Part shown: one piece after another, positions 42,134-53,519 of the stretch
How the letters are laid out: each line of letters opens with the position of its first letter
Position numbering within the stretch: position 1 is the first letter of the stretch
Origin: Usnea hakonensis
Taxonomy: Eukaryota > Ascomycota > Lecanoromycetes > Lecanorales > Parmeliaceae
Direction: 5' to 3'
DNA: 64,000 bases
Assembly (NCBI GenBank): GCA_013423325.1
Contig: BLJB01000150.1
Location: 1-64,000, forward strand
The notes under the pieces: generated by a model
The model's input: only the letters and a program-made list of their open reading frames with translations
What the model was told of the DNA's origin: nothing
Databases searched by the model: none
Translations under genes and position numbers: made by a program

Positions 42134-45100
42134 ATGGCAACCCCACATCCAGGTTACCCCTCCCAAGGTCAACCAGGTTACGAGCAACACCAGCAGGAAC
42201 AGTACGATCCCAACCAGCACGAGATCCCCCAAAATTCGTCGCCGGCACAAGATGGCCCCCCACCACCTCCCACCGGAGGTACTGGAGGTCGAAGAAAACG
42301 CAATTATGCTGGGCAAGCGTATGACTTTGGAGCAGGTGCAAATTCGGCACTTGGCGGACAGCAACAAGGTGGTGGAGCATATCCCGGAGCACCTGGCATG
42401 CAGTCACAACCGCAGCCAGGATATCCAGGACCTGTCTACGGGTCACTTCCGGCATCGCCTGCCATTGTTGGAGCTCCTGGCTATGGACAACCACCTCCAG
42501 CCGTCGGTGGCTACCAACCTCCTGACCCAGCTTACCCTACACATGGAGCACCTCCTACCCAACCAGGAATGGCTGGGGTCACTCAGGGCATGAGCAATCT
42601 CGCCGTGGGTAGTCAGGCACAAACTGCGCCTCAATCGATGCAGGGACAGCTGCAAGGTCGTCCTGCGATGAACCAGCTCATACCAACGGATCTCCTAAAT
42701 CAACAGCTAGACGTCTCTGAGCTCAGCCGCTCACCTCCACAGATAAATTTACCACCCCATGTGAGTGCACTGAACTCCTGATCCGGTCATTGATCACTGA
42801 CATTAGTAGTCCAGCGTCACTCCTTCTCCAGATGCTAATTGCTCCGCGAAGTACGTCCGCTCGACGCTTAACGCCGTTCCGACAACGCACTCGTTGCTCA
42901 AAAAATCTAAACTACCCTTTGCACTAGTCATACAGCCTTATAGCTCATTGCACGACCACGAAGACCCTGTCCCAGTGGTCCCCGATCAGGTTATCGCTCG
43001 ATGCAGGCGCTGCCGATCATACATCAACCCATTCGCGACCTTTCTGGATCAAGGCCATCGGTGGCGGTGTAATATGTGCAACCTCACAAACGAAGTTCCA
43101 CAAGCCTTTGACTGGGATGCAGCCTCGCAAAAGCAATTAGACAGATGGTCGAGACCCGAGCTCAATCACGCGGTTGTTGAATTTGTTGCACCTCAAGAGT
43201 ACATGGTCCGGCCACCTCAGCCATTGGTCTACCTGTTTCTCTTCGATGTTAGCTACAATTCTGTGACCAGCGGCCTGCTAGCCACAGGAGCTCGTTGTAT
43301 TCTTGAGAGTCTGGACCGCATTCCCAACGCTGATCGACGTACGAGGCTTGGATTCATGGCCGTAGACTCAAGCCTTCACTATTTTTCCATCCCACGCGAT
43401 GACAGCGGAAATGGTGAGCCAAGCATGATGGTGGTAAGCGATCTGGACGAGCCTTTCTTGCCAACGCCTGTCGATTTACTGGTGACGCTCACGGAGTGCC
43501 GGGAAAACATTGAAACCTTCCTAGGAAAGCTCCAGGAGATGTTTCAAAGTACTCAAAACGCGGGCTCCTGCATGGGGTCTGCTCTACGAGCTGGTCATAA
43601 GCTGATATCTCCCGTGGGTGGTAAGCTCACCGTTCTGACTGCAAGCCTTCCGAACCTTGGACACGGAAAACTTGAGATGAGGGAAGACAAGAAAATCCTT
43701 GGAACCAGCAAGGAGAGTAGCCTTTTACAGACCGCGAACAGCTTTTATAAAAGCTTTGCGGTTGAATGCTCAAAGAATCAAGTATCCATCGATATGTTCC
43801 TTTTCTCGTCTCAGTACCAAGACGTCGCGTCATTGAGCAATCTGCCAAGATACACAGGCGGTCAGACATATTTCTACCCAGGATGGAATGCAGCAAGAAG
43901 CGAAGACGCGATCAAATTTGCGCGTGAGTTCTCTGACTATTTGTCAGCCGAGATTGGCCTCGAAGCCGTGCTCCGTGTAAGAGCTACTACTGGCTTGAGG
44001 ATGAGTACATTCTACGGCAACTTCTTCAATCGGAGTTCGGATCTCTGTGCATTTCCTGCATTTCCTCGAGACCAGGGCTATGTGGTCGAGGTTGCCATCG
44101 ACGAGTCATTAACGAAAGGAGTTGTTTGCTTACAAAGTGCTGTGCTGCACACGACATGCAATGGCGAGAGAAGAATAAGGGTCATGACTCTTGCTCTACC
44201 CACAACTCAATCACTTGCAGATGTTTATGCTTCAGCAGATCAGGCAGCAATTGCTACCGTCTTCAGTCACAAAGCCGTCGAGCGCGCTTTGGGTAGTGGA
44301 CTAGAACCCGCTCGAGACGCACTGAGAGCCAAGTTAATTGAGCTTCTACAGACGTACCGAAAAGAGCTGGCTGGTGGCAACATGGGAGGCGGTGGCCTGC
44401 AATTCCCTACGAATTTGAGATGCTTGCCGGTTCTTTTCCTAGGCTTAATCAAGAACGTAAGCTCCAGTCCGCATGTTTCCAGTCGATGGAATCAAGTACT
44501 CATTGTTCACAGATTGGTCTTCGACAATCTGCGCAAATACCTAGCGATATGCGCTCCGCTGCATTGTGTCAGCTTTCAACATTGCCGCTACCACTACTCA
44601 TTCAATTTATCTACCCTAGAATGTATTCGTTACACGACATGCCCGACAGCGCTGGCTTACCCGATGGAGAGAATGGCGATATTGTTCTGCCGCCTGCGGT
44701 CAACCTTTCTTCGCAAAGACTCGTGCCATACGGCCTCTACCTAATTGATGACGGCCAGACGCAATTCCTCTGGGTGGGCCGTGAAGCTGTCCCTCAGCTG
44801 GTAGAAGATGTCTTCGAGGTGCCGGATCGGACACAATTGAAGGTAGGCAAGACCACATTGCCGGTGCTCGACAACGACTTCAACGAGCGAGTAAGAGCCA
44901 TCGTCGAGAAGAGCCGGGACCATAGGAGCAAAGGGGTAGGGAGCATCATCGTGCCGAGTTTGTATGTAGTCCGAGAAGACGGCGAGCCGGGAATGAGACT
45001 GTGGGCCCAATCCATGCTAGTGGAGGATAGGGCGGATCAAGGCGTTAGTTTGGCGCAATGGTTGGGCACTATGAGGGAAAAGGTCAGCACTCCCTATCTC

Positions 45101-45148
45101 AAGCTTCTCATCGCACTGACTAACGATAGATGGCTCAATGACAGATGA
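42134..45148 (+). CDS. SEC24: COPII coat cargo-binding subunit Sec24
   Basis: Exons 42134..42760, 42810..44456 and 44513..45148 give 969 residues. Sec24 pairs with Sec23 on ER exit sites and selects cargo. Residues 1-210 are the Pro/Gln/Gly-rich tail. The zinc finger is CRRC at 274-277 with CNMC at 296-299. The trunk starts at QPLVYLFLFDVSYNSVTSGL, and the beta-barrel/helical region includes DLCAFPAFPRDQGYVVEVAI. After the second intron (56 nt), GLRQSAQIPSDMRSAALCQL and FIYPRMYSLHDMPD match the helical domain, and the gelsolin-like end is DGQTQFLWVGREAV. Introns of 49 and 56 nt both contain in-frame stops or shift the frame, so splicing is required. Confidence 0.95.
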
Positions 45149-46695
45149 GTGAGCCAGAAGGGTTCCTGAGTTCGTTTCAATGAAAACTAGCCTAGCGGTC
45201 ACGTAGCGCTCGTCACTCCCTCAATCCTGAGGACCAGTGGTAAAGTCAAGTAGGGTTGCCCAGAAATTCAGGAATGCTACATAAGGTATCAATCATGCAC
45301 GCTAAATTACGGATCTGATAGAGAGCACCTTGACCTCGTCGCGGCAATATCAGGTCGGCCTCGTTTAACACATTTCGTTACCAAAGACAAAGAGCCAGAG
45401 GTCCGATGTGGAGATCCTCGGACGGGAAAAAAGTCCGCAAGATCTAGATATTCTATCAACCCTTAAGCCTGGCACCACAATTTGATCAATTACGGCAGAC
45501 GTGTGTGTGTGTTGTTTGCAAGTTCCCCCATCTCTTTGAAGTGCCTATATCAATACCCATACGGGGGTTTTAAAATACAAATAAATCAAAGTGGTGCAAG
45601 CACTGTCCAGGCGCTTAATGCAACCGGGTGGTAAAATAGGGCTAATAATAAAACGGCCTAAAATAATTTACATTTCTGACCCAGCCATTTTTGGATTTCC
45701 CCACCACTAGCGCCAAGCGTAGGCGCTGCCCTTGGGTGTAAATTGTAAAATACTCGTACCTGACTTGGTCAACATCCCAGCATTGCAACAAGTTTGAAAC
45801 ATCGAGGCACTGTTACAGAGTCATGGTCTTACTGCAGTAGCCCTGCGCGCCTGCAACTACCTCAAATCGCAGCTATAAGACGGATTCAGGCCCGGAAATA
45901 GAGACCGTTTTTGATAGGTGGGGTTCACGCTCAAAGGCAGCACAAAGAAAGGTACCAGAATCCTTCCCTTCAGCCTCACTTCTCGTCCCGCTGCACAACA
46001 CCACCTTACATCCAAGGAAATCATCCCTAACATTATCGACAGACGCAGTGCGCATAGCCTTGGATCCTTTGCCGCTCCCCGAAATTCAGCCCCACAGCCT
46101 CAGCCTTCTCCGCTACTTCAACACAGTTACGACAATAGAGATTCACTTTTACCAAGTCGAAGAATTGAAACACAATCTATTGCCCAAAGTTGAAACACAA
46201 CCTCCCCAGCCCCCCAAATATTGATAGACCCCGCATCAAAGACGACGAAGCACCCCTAAGAATCCACGAGCGAGCAACCACGATTTACCAAAGCACTCAG
46301 AATCTGCAATGATCGTTTGAGTCAGAGTAAATCGGTCAGAATCTACATCTTTGCTATATCAGGTGAGCTGTACATCGCATGTTTCTGCATCACTTCGTTT
46401 CTTCACACGGACTGCCACGAATCAGAATCCGGGGCTCTTAGTCCTTTGTCGGAGCAGTGGTGCCGGCATCTATTACTACATTTGTCATAAGATTTGTTTT
46501 ATTTCTCGTTTTCTACGTCACTTGTTGCACCCTTACTTGAAACTTGGCTCTTCTCACCAAAGCTTTTGAGTGTCCATTTAGCTGACGATTCTATACATAC
46601 AGCCGCCCATTGCATAGCTCTATAGTACCACATCTTAACGCAAATTTTCTCCCCATCGCGTTCATTCTTGTCGAAGCCGGACTTCACACAGCAAA
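45149..46695. other. long intergenic region upstream of the MAP kinase gene
   Basis: About 1.5 kb. It has a (GT)n run near 45501, an AT-rich patch at 45540-45700, and a CT-rich leader from about 45950 to the kinase ATG. Homologous MAPK genes often have long 5' UTRs. No coding unit recognised. Confidence 0.45.
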
Positions 46696-47968
46696 ATGTC
46701 ACGTCAGCAACCACCGCCGCCAGGCGGATCGAGAAAGATCTCCTTCAACGTTTCTGATCAATATGATATTCAAGATGTTGTTGGAGAGGGTGCTTACGGA
46801 GTTGTATGGTAAGCTACCATAGGAATCGGGCAATTCGAGACAGCATGTACTGATATATGGAAGTTCTGCGCTCCACAAACCTTCAGGCCAGAAGGTAGCA
46901 ATCAAGAAGATCACCCCTTTCGACCACTCCATGTTTTGCCTGCGTACATTACGAGAGATGAAACTGCTGCGCTACTTCAACCACGAGAACATCATCTCTA
47001 TCCTGGACATCCAGAAGCCAAGAAATTACGAAAACTTTTCAGAAGTTTACCTGATTCAGGTAAGCTTGACTAGCCGCCGATGACGAGGCCTGCACTAATT
47101 GCCTGCAAAGGAACTTATGGAGACAGACATGCACCGAGTCATTCGCACCCAAGACTTGTCCGATGATCATTGCCAGTACTTCATCTATCAGACGCTACGT
47201 GCTTTGAAGGCCATGCATTCAGCGAATGTCCTCCACCGAGATCTCAAACCTTCTAATCTTCTACTCAATGCAAACTGCGATTTGAAAGTCTGCGATTTTG
47301 GACTTGCCAGATCCGCAGCATCTACCGAAGATAACTCAGGGTTCATGACTGAATACGTTGCAACAAGGTGGTACCGCGCACCCGAGATCATGCTTACGTT
47401 CAAAGAATACACCAAGGCCATCGATGTCTGGAGTGTGGGATGCATTCTGGCGGAGATGTTAAATGGCAAGCCTCTGTTCCCAGGGAAGGACTGTAAGTAG
47501 TCACCGCGTATGATTTCTGTAGCACTACTGACGGGTGCCAGACCACCACCAGTTGACGCTCATCCTCGATGTCCTGGGCACTCCAACCATGGAGGATTAC
47601 TACGGCATCAAGTCACGTCGTGCACGGGAATACATCCGCTCTCTGCCATTCAAGAAGAAGATTCCGATGAAAGCGATGTTCCCCAAGACTTCCGATCTTG
47701 CCTTGGACTTGCTAGAGAAGCTTCTTGCGTTCAACCCTGTCAAGAGAATCACCGTCGAGGAAGCGCTGAGGCATCCTTACCTGGAGCCATATCACGACCC
47801 CGAAGACGAGCCAACCGCAGAGGCCATACCCGAGGAGTTCTTCGACTTTGACAAGAACAAAGATACCCTAACCAAAGAGGAACTGAAACGTAGGCTATCT
47901 ATCGTCCTAAGTATCGTTTCGTTGCTGACCGGAACGTAGAATTGATCTTTACAGAAATCATGAGATAG
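46696..47968 (+). CDS. MAP kinase of the Fus3/Kss1 (Pmk1) class
   Basis: Exons 46696..46808, 46864..47059, 47111..47492, 47542..47889 and 47940..47968 give 355 residues, the length of fungal Pmk1/Fmk1/Bmp1 kinases. Features: Gly-rich loop GEGAYGVV, catalytic Lys52 in VAIKKI, HRDLKPSN (145-152), DFG at 165-167, activation loop FMTEYVATRW with Thr183/Tyr185, and a common-docking region near EPYHDPEDEPT. The last exon is only 29 nt and supplies QLIFTEIMR; without it the frame reads into the intron. This kinase sits at the end of the Ste11-Ste7 type cascade that controls mating, hyphal fusion and, in plant pathogens, appressorium formation and invasion. It is nuclear and cytosolic. Confidence 0.96.
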
Positions 47969-48241
47969 GATTCTTTTATGAAGACGTAAATTGGACGACA
48001 TGATTTGGACAATCAACGAGAATATTATGCCTAGCTGTCACATGTCGGCTGGTGACGATAGATGTGGCTCTTTCGATATCATTCGAAGCCAACAGCCCGG
48101 CCGTCTTTACCATCTTGATTCTCGGCTTGATTGGCTGTGTGTGCTTGTAAACGGGGAGCATGTTAGAAGGATAGCGATGTAGCTTCAGCATTCAATTATT
48201 CGTTTTTTCACCGAGTGGATCCAGGTGTAACCGAGAAATGC

Positions 48242-49207
48242 TCACAGCCCCCTCTCCCTCATGAAGCTCTCAATCCCCTCCTTCACACCCTGCGGACTCG
48301 GCTTCTCCGCGACGACATCAGCTTCAAAGCCGAATTGCCGCACTAGATAATCCCTCGTCGTCGGCCCAATGCAGGCCACAAACGTCTTCCTCCCCTCATC
48401 CCTCACACAAGCCTTGACCCTCCTACTCCCCTCATTCAGCCATCCCAACCCCCTCAACATCCCCTCGCCAGCCGTCGACGAGAACACAACCACCCACATC
48501 ATCCCCCCCTCCCCCCCCACCCTCGCCACTGTCTGCGTAAACAGAAACTCAAACTCCTCCAACTGCCCCGTCCTATACACCTCCAACTCATCAACCCTCA
48601 CCCTCTCCCCCTCCTCCAATGCCGGATCCATCAACATCCTCGGAATAATATCCCTCCTCTTCTCCCCCGTCAAAAACAACACCGGCTTCTTCTCCCCGCC
48701 CCCCGCCTCCTCTCTCACATCATAATACCCCCCCGTATCCCCTTTCCCCTGCAACCCCAACATAACCCCCGCAACCGCCTCCCCACTCCCCGCCCCCTCC
48801 CCCCCAAAGACATTCCCCTCACCAAACAATCCCACCCCCCTAACAGCCCTCTCGGTCGCCGGCCCAACCACATAAACCCTCACCCCTTCAAACCCCCTCT
48901 TCAAACGCTCTTTCAGGGCCACTAAGCGGGGTGCGTTGAGCGCGGTTGAGAACGCGGCGACGGAGCGCTGAGAGGTGAAGATGAGGGCGCCGTAGGGGAA
49001 GGGTGTGGGGTTGGGATTGGAGGCTGGGGAGAAGTGGGTTAAGAGGAGGGTGATGAGGGGGTCTGGGAGGAGGGTGTGTGTGAGGACGGGGATGTAGGTG
49101 GGTTGGGAGTTTGGGATGGTGGTGAGGGTGTAGGGGTCTGTGGGGGCGGAGGGGGAGGGGGATTTGAGGAGGAGGATGGGGAGTGGGTGGGGGGTTGTGG
49201 ATGACAT
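48242..49207 (-). CDS. HEM4: uroporphyrinogen-III synthase
   Basis: A single exon of 321 residues. The enzyme closes hydroxymethylbilane to uroporphyrinogen III, the fourth dedicated step of haem synthesis, in the cytosol. Family features: YGALIFTSQRSVAAFSTAL (first domain), VRVYVVGPATERAVR (hinge), KPVLFLTGEKRRDIIPRML, and the second-domain FVACIGPTTRDYLVRQFGFE ending PSPQGVKEGIESFMRE. The coding strand switches from C-rich (first third) to G-rich (middle) near 48950. A Gly/Glu-rich insert (GLFGEGNVFGGEGAGSGEA) is longer than in yeast Hem4. It converges on the MAPK gene. Confidence 0.93.
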   Translation of the reverse strand: MSSTTPHPLPILLLKSPSPSAPTDPYTLTTIPNSQPTYIPVLTHTLLPDPLITLLLTHFSPASNPNPTPFPYGALIFTSQRSVAAFSTALNAPRLVALKERLKRGFEGVRVYVVGPATERAVRGVGLFGEGNVFGGEGAGSGEAVAGVMLGLQGKGDTGGYYDVREEAGGGEKKPVLFLTGEKRRDIIPRMLMDPALEEGERVRVDELEVYRTGQLEEFEFLFTQTVARVGGEGGMMWVVVFSSTAGEGMLRGLGWLNEGSRRVKACVRDEGRKTFVACIGPTTRDYLVRQFGFEADVVAEKPSPQGVKEGIESFMRERGL

Positions 49208-49445
49208 TAGGGGATTATTTGGTTGTTGTGTTTTGGTGGAGAGGAGGGGGAGTTTGGGGATGTGAGCATTGAAGTGTTTGTGACAGGCTTATTCGGGTAA
49301 AGCATTGCCAAGCGAGATACTTATTCAGGATGAGGAGGGTGGGAACCTTTTTATATGCTCAAGATTTGTGCTTTCCTCTCTGCATAGGTCCTGCATCATG
49401 ACGAAAATAGTTAGGGCATGTCTATACATTGCCTTTCTCAGACTA

Positions 49446-50808
49446 TCATAGTTCGTTTTTTGCTCTACAAATATCACGTTGTGTCAAATCCCAGTTCAGC
49501 GCTGAAGCTTCAGTGCTTGACGGATTGAACCTTTCAAATCGCTTGAAGTTGAACTGTGTCTTTCGCTTCCCCCTATCACCCAGCTTCCATCCACTGGGAG
49601 CAAGCAACTGGAATGTCTGTCCAGGATCATACTTAAGACTGACATTCTTCAAAAACTTGACATTGGCATAATATTGCCAAGTTCTATACGCCCCAACGCT
49701 CTGCGTGAACTTGGTTACGTTGCTCATGGTTGCGTCCATCAATCCACGTACCCTAGTATCTTGGGTCGGGTATTCCCAAAAAGCAACAAGCATGAGGACG
49801 ATTACGTTGGCCTTGGCCCTATCGAGACCGAGAACATTACCCACTCAGTGATGCTGTGTTGGGTAGTGATGCAGGGGATAGATTGATATTCCGCCAGTAG
49901 AAAAGTCTAAGGTGGGTCCCTGTAAGTAGTCTGATAAACGTCCTGAATGTCTTTGTTAACTTGATTCAAGAAGTCAAAGGGTGAGAAAAGACCGAGGTTT
50001 CCAGAACCACCTTGAGGGCTTTGAACTGTCGGGATTACAGGTAGAATTGACATTGGTGACACTGCCGTTGCCGAGTACAATCTCAAGATTCTTGACAATG
50101 TCACATACAAACCTGTAACGAGGAGCGAAGAAGGAGGTTCCAGCGCCGAGTGTGACGACACTCAACTCCTATCCAGAATCAGAATCAGCGTTTCTTCTTC
50201 GAAAATGTACCCAAATTATAATCAGGCCTCAGAAATGAGAAGACCCCTTCGGTCCCCAAGTATTCATTGCGGCTCTGGCTTTGGCCTCAAGGGAATGCAT
50301 CATTTGGAGAGAGAAACGAACCGAAGCCTCAGCCCCTGGCACGAAGTATCCTTGGGTTTCGAGCGTCGTGTACACTCCTCCCCAATTTGCACCTGCTCCC
50401 ACGGAAGCCGTCTAGATCTTAAAACTGACTGTAGTCTGATTCATTCATCGCTGATCAATTGTAATTTCATTGTGAATTGCGTTCGCTCCGACATAAAGCA
50501 TATGCCCGCCAGCTTTTGACAGCAAATTTGCATAGTGCCTGGGAAAGGAAGGCAATGATCTGGGATATTTGCGTTGTGTTTGTCGGTTGAACGAAACAGA
50601 TTGGTGGCAGCGCGGAAGGCAGATTGTAATAGCTATCCAAAATGGCATTGAATTGTATCTACGTCCCCCCTTTGTCGACATACGTGGTATGAGGAAGGTC
50701 CACCTCTAGTTGAGAGCACTATGTTCTGGATTAGTGACACGATCACGGAGCACGTACGAGCAGGCTGGGAGAAGCTAGAGCATTAGCAACGACCGTGAAT
50801 CTTGCCAT
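49446..50808 (-). pseudogene. FAD-linked oxidoreductase (berberine-bridge type) pseudogene
   Basis: Read from the ATG at 50808 (MARFTVVANALASPSLLVRA, then a stop) to 49446, the pieces follow the family in order but in several frames: SKAGGHMLYVGANAIHNEIT (FAD-binding GGH region), VGAGANWGGVYTTLETQGYF, FFAPRYRFVCDIVKNLEIVL, GNGSVTNVNSTCNPD, GGSGNLGLFSPFDF, then the C-terminal substrate domain TMSNVTKFTQSVGAYRTWQY, ANVKFLKNVSLKYDPGQTFQ and GWKLGD. Frameshifts and stops separate the blocks. Intact relatives oxidise alcohols or alkaloid-like substrates with covalent FAD and are often in secondary-metabolite clusters. This copy is decayed, probably recently because protein similarity is still easy to read. 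Confidence 0.85.
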
Positions 50809-51214
50809 AGTAATGAATGTTCCCTACTCTGTCTTATGTCGAATGCCCATGCGACATCGACGACTCCAAGGCCGTGAAGGCTATCATACACGCCGCTTTG
50901 TCGGCAACGGAGAAAAGTGCAGTAGACGTTTAGGATGCCAACAGAGAGCGCTTTGAGTGCTTCGCTCCTTCGCTTCAACCATAGCTCTCCAGCTTATGCA
51001 AGAGTGTTGGAATTTGGCACTACTCAGCCCTATCGCTTGTATATAGTCAGAATTTTCAGTAGTCACAAATCATCCGTCACCAATATTTCCAACAAAGAGG
51101 ATGTCAAGCGTGCTTTGCGGAGCCAAAGCGCCGAAGTTCAGCCGACAAATAGAGCACTAGATGAGTAAACAATTTGATATGCCTGCTCACTCTCTTCTCT
51201 TCCTCGTGTAGCAC
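50809..51214. other. intergenic region
   Basis: About 400 bp between the oxidoreductase pseudogene and ERV1. It should hold the ERV1 promoter. Nothing else recognised. Confidence 0.4.
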
Positions 51215-51890
51215 ATGTCTGCTATGGACAAATTCTTCAACGATGTCCAGAAGGCGAACAAGAAGCCTGCAACGGAATCTGAAGACCCAGCAGCACCGGA
51301 AAAGAAAGCTATACCCAAGGGCGTAGTGCTGGGTAAAGATGGGAAACCGTAAGTCTACTCCCTTACCCTTCTCATCCACAGGTATAAGTCTTTGAAGTTG
51401 AAGTGACTTATTTTAAAGCTGCCGCTCCTGTACCTCCTTCTCCTCCTGGGCCGCCATGACCAAAAAAGATACCGCCTCCGCCAACCCATCCACAACCCAT
51501 TCCACCCCCTCCACGTCCTCCGCCTCCACCCAAGAGCCACCCCTCGATTGCCCGCCCGATGTCGAAGCGCTCGGTCGCTCCACCTGGACCTTCTTACACA
51601 CGCTCTCTGCCTCCTACCCACCCACCGCTTCTCCAGGCCAGCAATCAGAGATGAAACAATTCCTGGGCTTATTTTCGCGTCTGTACCCGTGCTGGACATG
51701 CGCGGAGGATTTCCAGGAGTGGATGGGGAAAAAGGGGAACGAGCCGAGGGTTGAAGGAAGAGCGGGGTTGGGGAGGTGGATGTGTGAGGCGCATAATGAG
51801 GTTAATCGGAAGTTGGGCAAGGAGGAGTTTGAGTGTGCGAGGTGGGAGGAGAGATGGAGGACAGGGTGGGAGGACGGAAGATGCGATTGA
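51215..51890 (+). CDS. ERV1: mitochondrial FAD-linked sulfhydryl oxidase Erv1
   Basis: Exons 51215..51348 and 51419..51890 (70-nt intron) give 201 residues. Erv1 re-oxidises Mia40 in the intermembrane space and passes electrons to cytochrome c. The shuttle pair is CRSC at 46-49. The Erv/ALR core has LGRSTWTFLHTLSASYP, the active-site CxxC in YPCWTCAEDF (136/139), and the FAD-binding CEAHNEVNRKLGK. A Ser/Thr/Pro-rich linker (about 60-85) separates shuttle and core. The N-terminus is short and lacks a presequence, as expected for a Mia40 substrate. The intron interrupts the codon for Pro just before CRSC, so splicing is needed for function. Confidence 0.94.
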
Positions 51891-52109
51891 TTGAGGGAGA
51901 GGGGAAGACCGAGTCCTGTCTTGATGCATGTGTTGGTGGATGAAAAGAAGTGCAGCGTTTCGGAAAATATAGCATCGAGCGTGGGCGTTGTATACAAATC
52001 TCTTCTCGGGTACTGGTCCATTTATTCATCCACTCCAACTGTTGTACAAAAGCGTAAAGCATGGCTTTTCTGTATAGTACAGTTTGTACAGTACAGGAAG
52101 TTTAAGTTC

Positions 52110-52895
52110 TTACTTGTCCGCCCTCGCATACATGAGGTCTGTTCGTAACGTAAGCTTGACCCCATTTAAAACATCGGCGCCGGAGTGCAAAAGGTCTCGT
52201 TGCTGGAAAATAAGCACCCTGCCAACCTTCGGGTCTACATCCAACGAGCGTTCCATGTCGTATGAGTGGAACGTTGTTGCGCCACCTTCGAGCTCGTTGG
52301 TGGGCGTTGCCTCGTTGAGATAAAGATGGAGGGTGAAAAATGAGCTCTCTTTTCGGTCTGGCGTGTCGTAGCGGCCATCGTTGTGCGCTGAAGAGGTCAG
52401 TGCCCATATGACAGAGAAGTATAGACCATACATACGCCTAAAGTACTGTGCTTCTTCATACATGAGAAACCTCATACGCTCGTTGAGTCGAGTCATCTTC
52501 CACGTCTCGCCCCGCAGGACCGAAAATTCCCCTGTTACTCTGGCCCTTCCCTTCAGATACTCAATCTCTGGGACAGACGCCTTCACTCGTGACCATATCC
52601 TCTCGGCAACATCGGCGTCATCCAATATGATACGGCCGCAGTCTCGTGTCTCTGTCATCAACATTTGATCGCCCCCTCCGATGTTAACCATGGCTGGTTC
52701 CCAAATGCCATTGGTGTGGGCTTCAGCAGCCCGGACCAGTGTATCGCATTCGTCTTTCGTAAAGACGTTGTCGAGAACTGTGGCATAGCGGCCTTGATAC
52801 TCTGGTAGCTCAGTATATTCGAATTCCAGATCGTTCTTCTGGACCTTGGGACCAGGGCCTAACAGAAAATCGTGGGGAATGATAAAGGCAACCAT
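52110..52895 (-). CDS. 2-oxoglutarate/Fe(II) oxygenase (prolyl 4-hydroxylase-like)
   Basis: Complement of 52110..52387 and 52436..52895 gives 245 residues. Splicing a 48-nt intron creates FRPHNDGRYDTP, supplying the HxD pair of the facial triad; the distal His is in RDLLHSGADV, and the 2OG-binding basic residue follows in KLTLRTDLMY. FTLHLYLNEA and LEGGATTFHSY are also typical of P4H-like fungal oxygenases. Without splicing, 16 codons replace the Pro of RPHND in frame and no stop appears. Substrates in this fungal group are unknown. It is cytosolic or nuclear by lack of a signal. Confidence 0.9.
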   Translation of the reverse strand: MVAFIIPHDFLLGPGPKVQKNDLEFEYTELPEYQGRYATVLDNVFTKDECDTLVRAAEAHTNGIWEPAMVNIGGGDQMLMTETRDCGRIILDDADVAERIWSRVKASVPEIEYLKGRARVTGEFSVLRGETWKMTRLNERMRFLMYEEAQYFRRMYGLYFSVIWALTSSAHNDGRYDTPDRKESSFFTLHLYLNEATPTNELEGGATTFHSYDMERSLDVDPKVGRVLIFQQRDLLHSGADVLNGVKLTLRTDLMYARADK

Positions 52896-53213
52896 TGATG
52901 TGTTTCAACCACAAGCGAAAGACTAGTACTCTAAGCCAACATATACAATGAGAAGAGGGTCGAACCAATAAATATTGAAAAGTTCCAACACTCTGGAGAA
53001 GAGGCTCACGTGACATGGCTGCCTGGAAAGTGGCAGGACAGATCGATAAGCGACGAAGGAGTCAGAAGGAGTCAAAACATGCACTTGATGAGTCATCCCA
53101 TGATCCTTGCGAAGATGTTGGACGTGAAGTCGATTCTTTCTGTCACTGATGAGTCTTTATATGAGTCATCGCAAAGGCCTTCAGTACATTGTGTGTCCTC
53201 TGTCGGCTCAGCT
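52896..53213. promoter_or_regulatory. promoter of the oxygenase gene with two TGAGTCA sites
   Basis: TGAGTCA occurs at 53089..53095 and 53162..53168, about 195 and 270 bp upstream of the oxygenase start. This is the AP-1/Gcn4-type bZIP palindrome. The same interval also holds the 3' UTR of the DUF3253 gene, so a role in either gene is unproven. Confidence 0.4.
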
Positions 53214-53519
53214 CTAGGCTGAATAGACCTTCCTCGCACGCAATGGGCCCTTGATATCGCTTGGAGCCACACCCTGAGGCACCAAAGCTCCTTTCTGCAG
53301 TATTTCTACCTGTCCTTGCTCTCGCATGTCCCAAAGTATATCACGAACGGCTGGCATGAGAGTTCGCCAGTCGGAAACACCGCAAGCTTTGAGCTCCAGG
53401 GACGTCAAAGCCCTGGGAACTTCTGATGGACAAATGGTCTTTGGGAAGTTTCGCGAGGATAGCAGGTAATCGATGTGGACGATCAGTACGTCTCTACGAT
53501 TGGATTCTGCCGCTGCCAT
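53214..53519 (-). CDS. DUF3253 family protein
   Basis: A single exon of 101 residues. FPKTICPSEVPRALTS, then DWRTLMPAVRDILWDMREQG and QVEILQKGALV are the winged-helix-like DUF3253 core known from bacteria and some fungi, ending in the typical KGPLRARK. The start at 53519 (MAAAESNRRDVLIVHIDYLL) fits the short family length; an in-frame ATG at 53555 is possible. The function of the family is unknown. A bacterial origin is conceivable because the family is mainly bacterial, but that is inference. Confidence 0.82.
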   Translation of the reverse strand: MAAAESNRRDVLIVHIDYLLSSRNFPKTICPSEVPRALTSLELKACGVSDWRTLMPAVRDILWDMREQGQVEILQKGALVPQGVAPSDIKGPLRARKVYSA

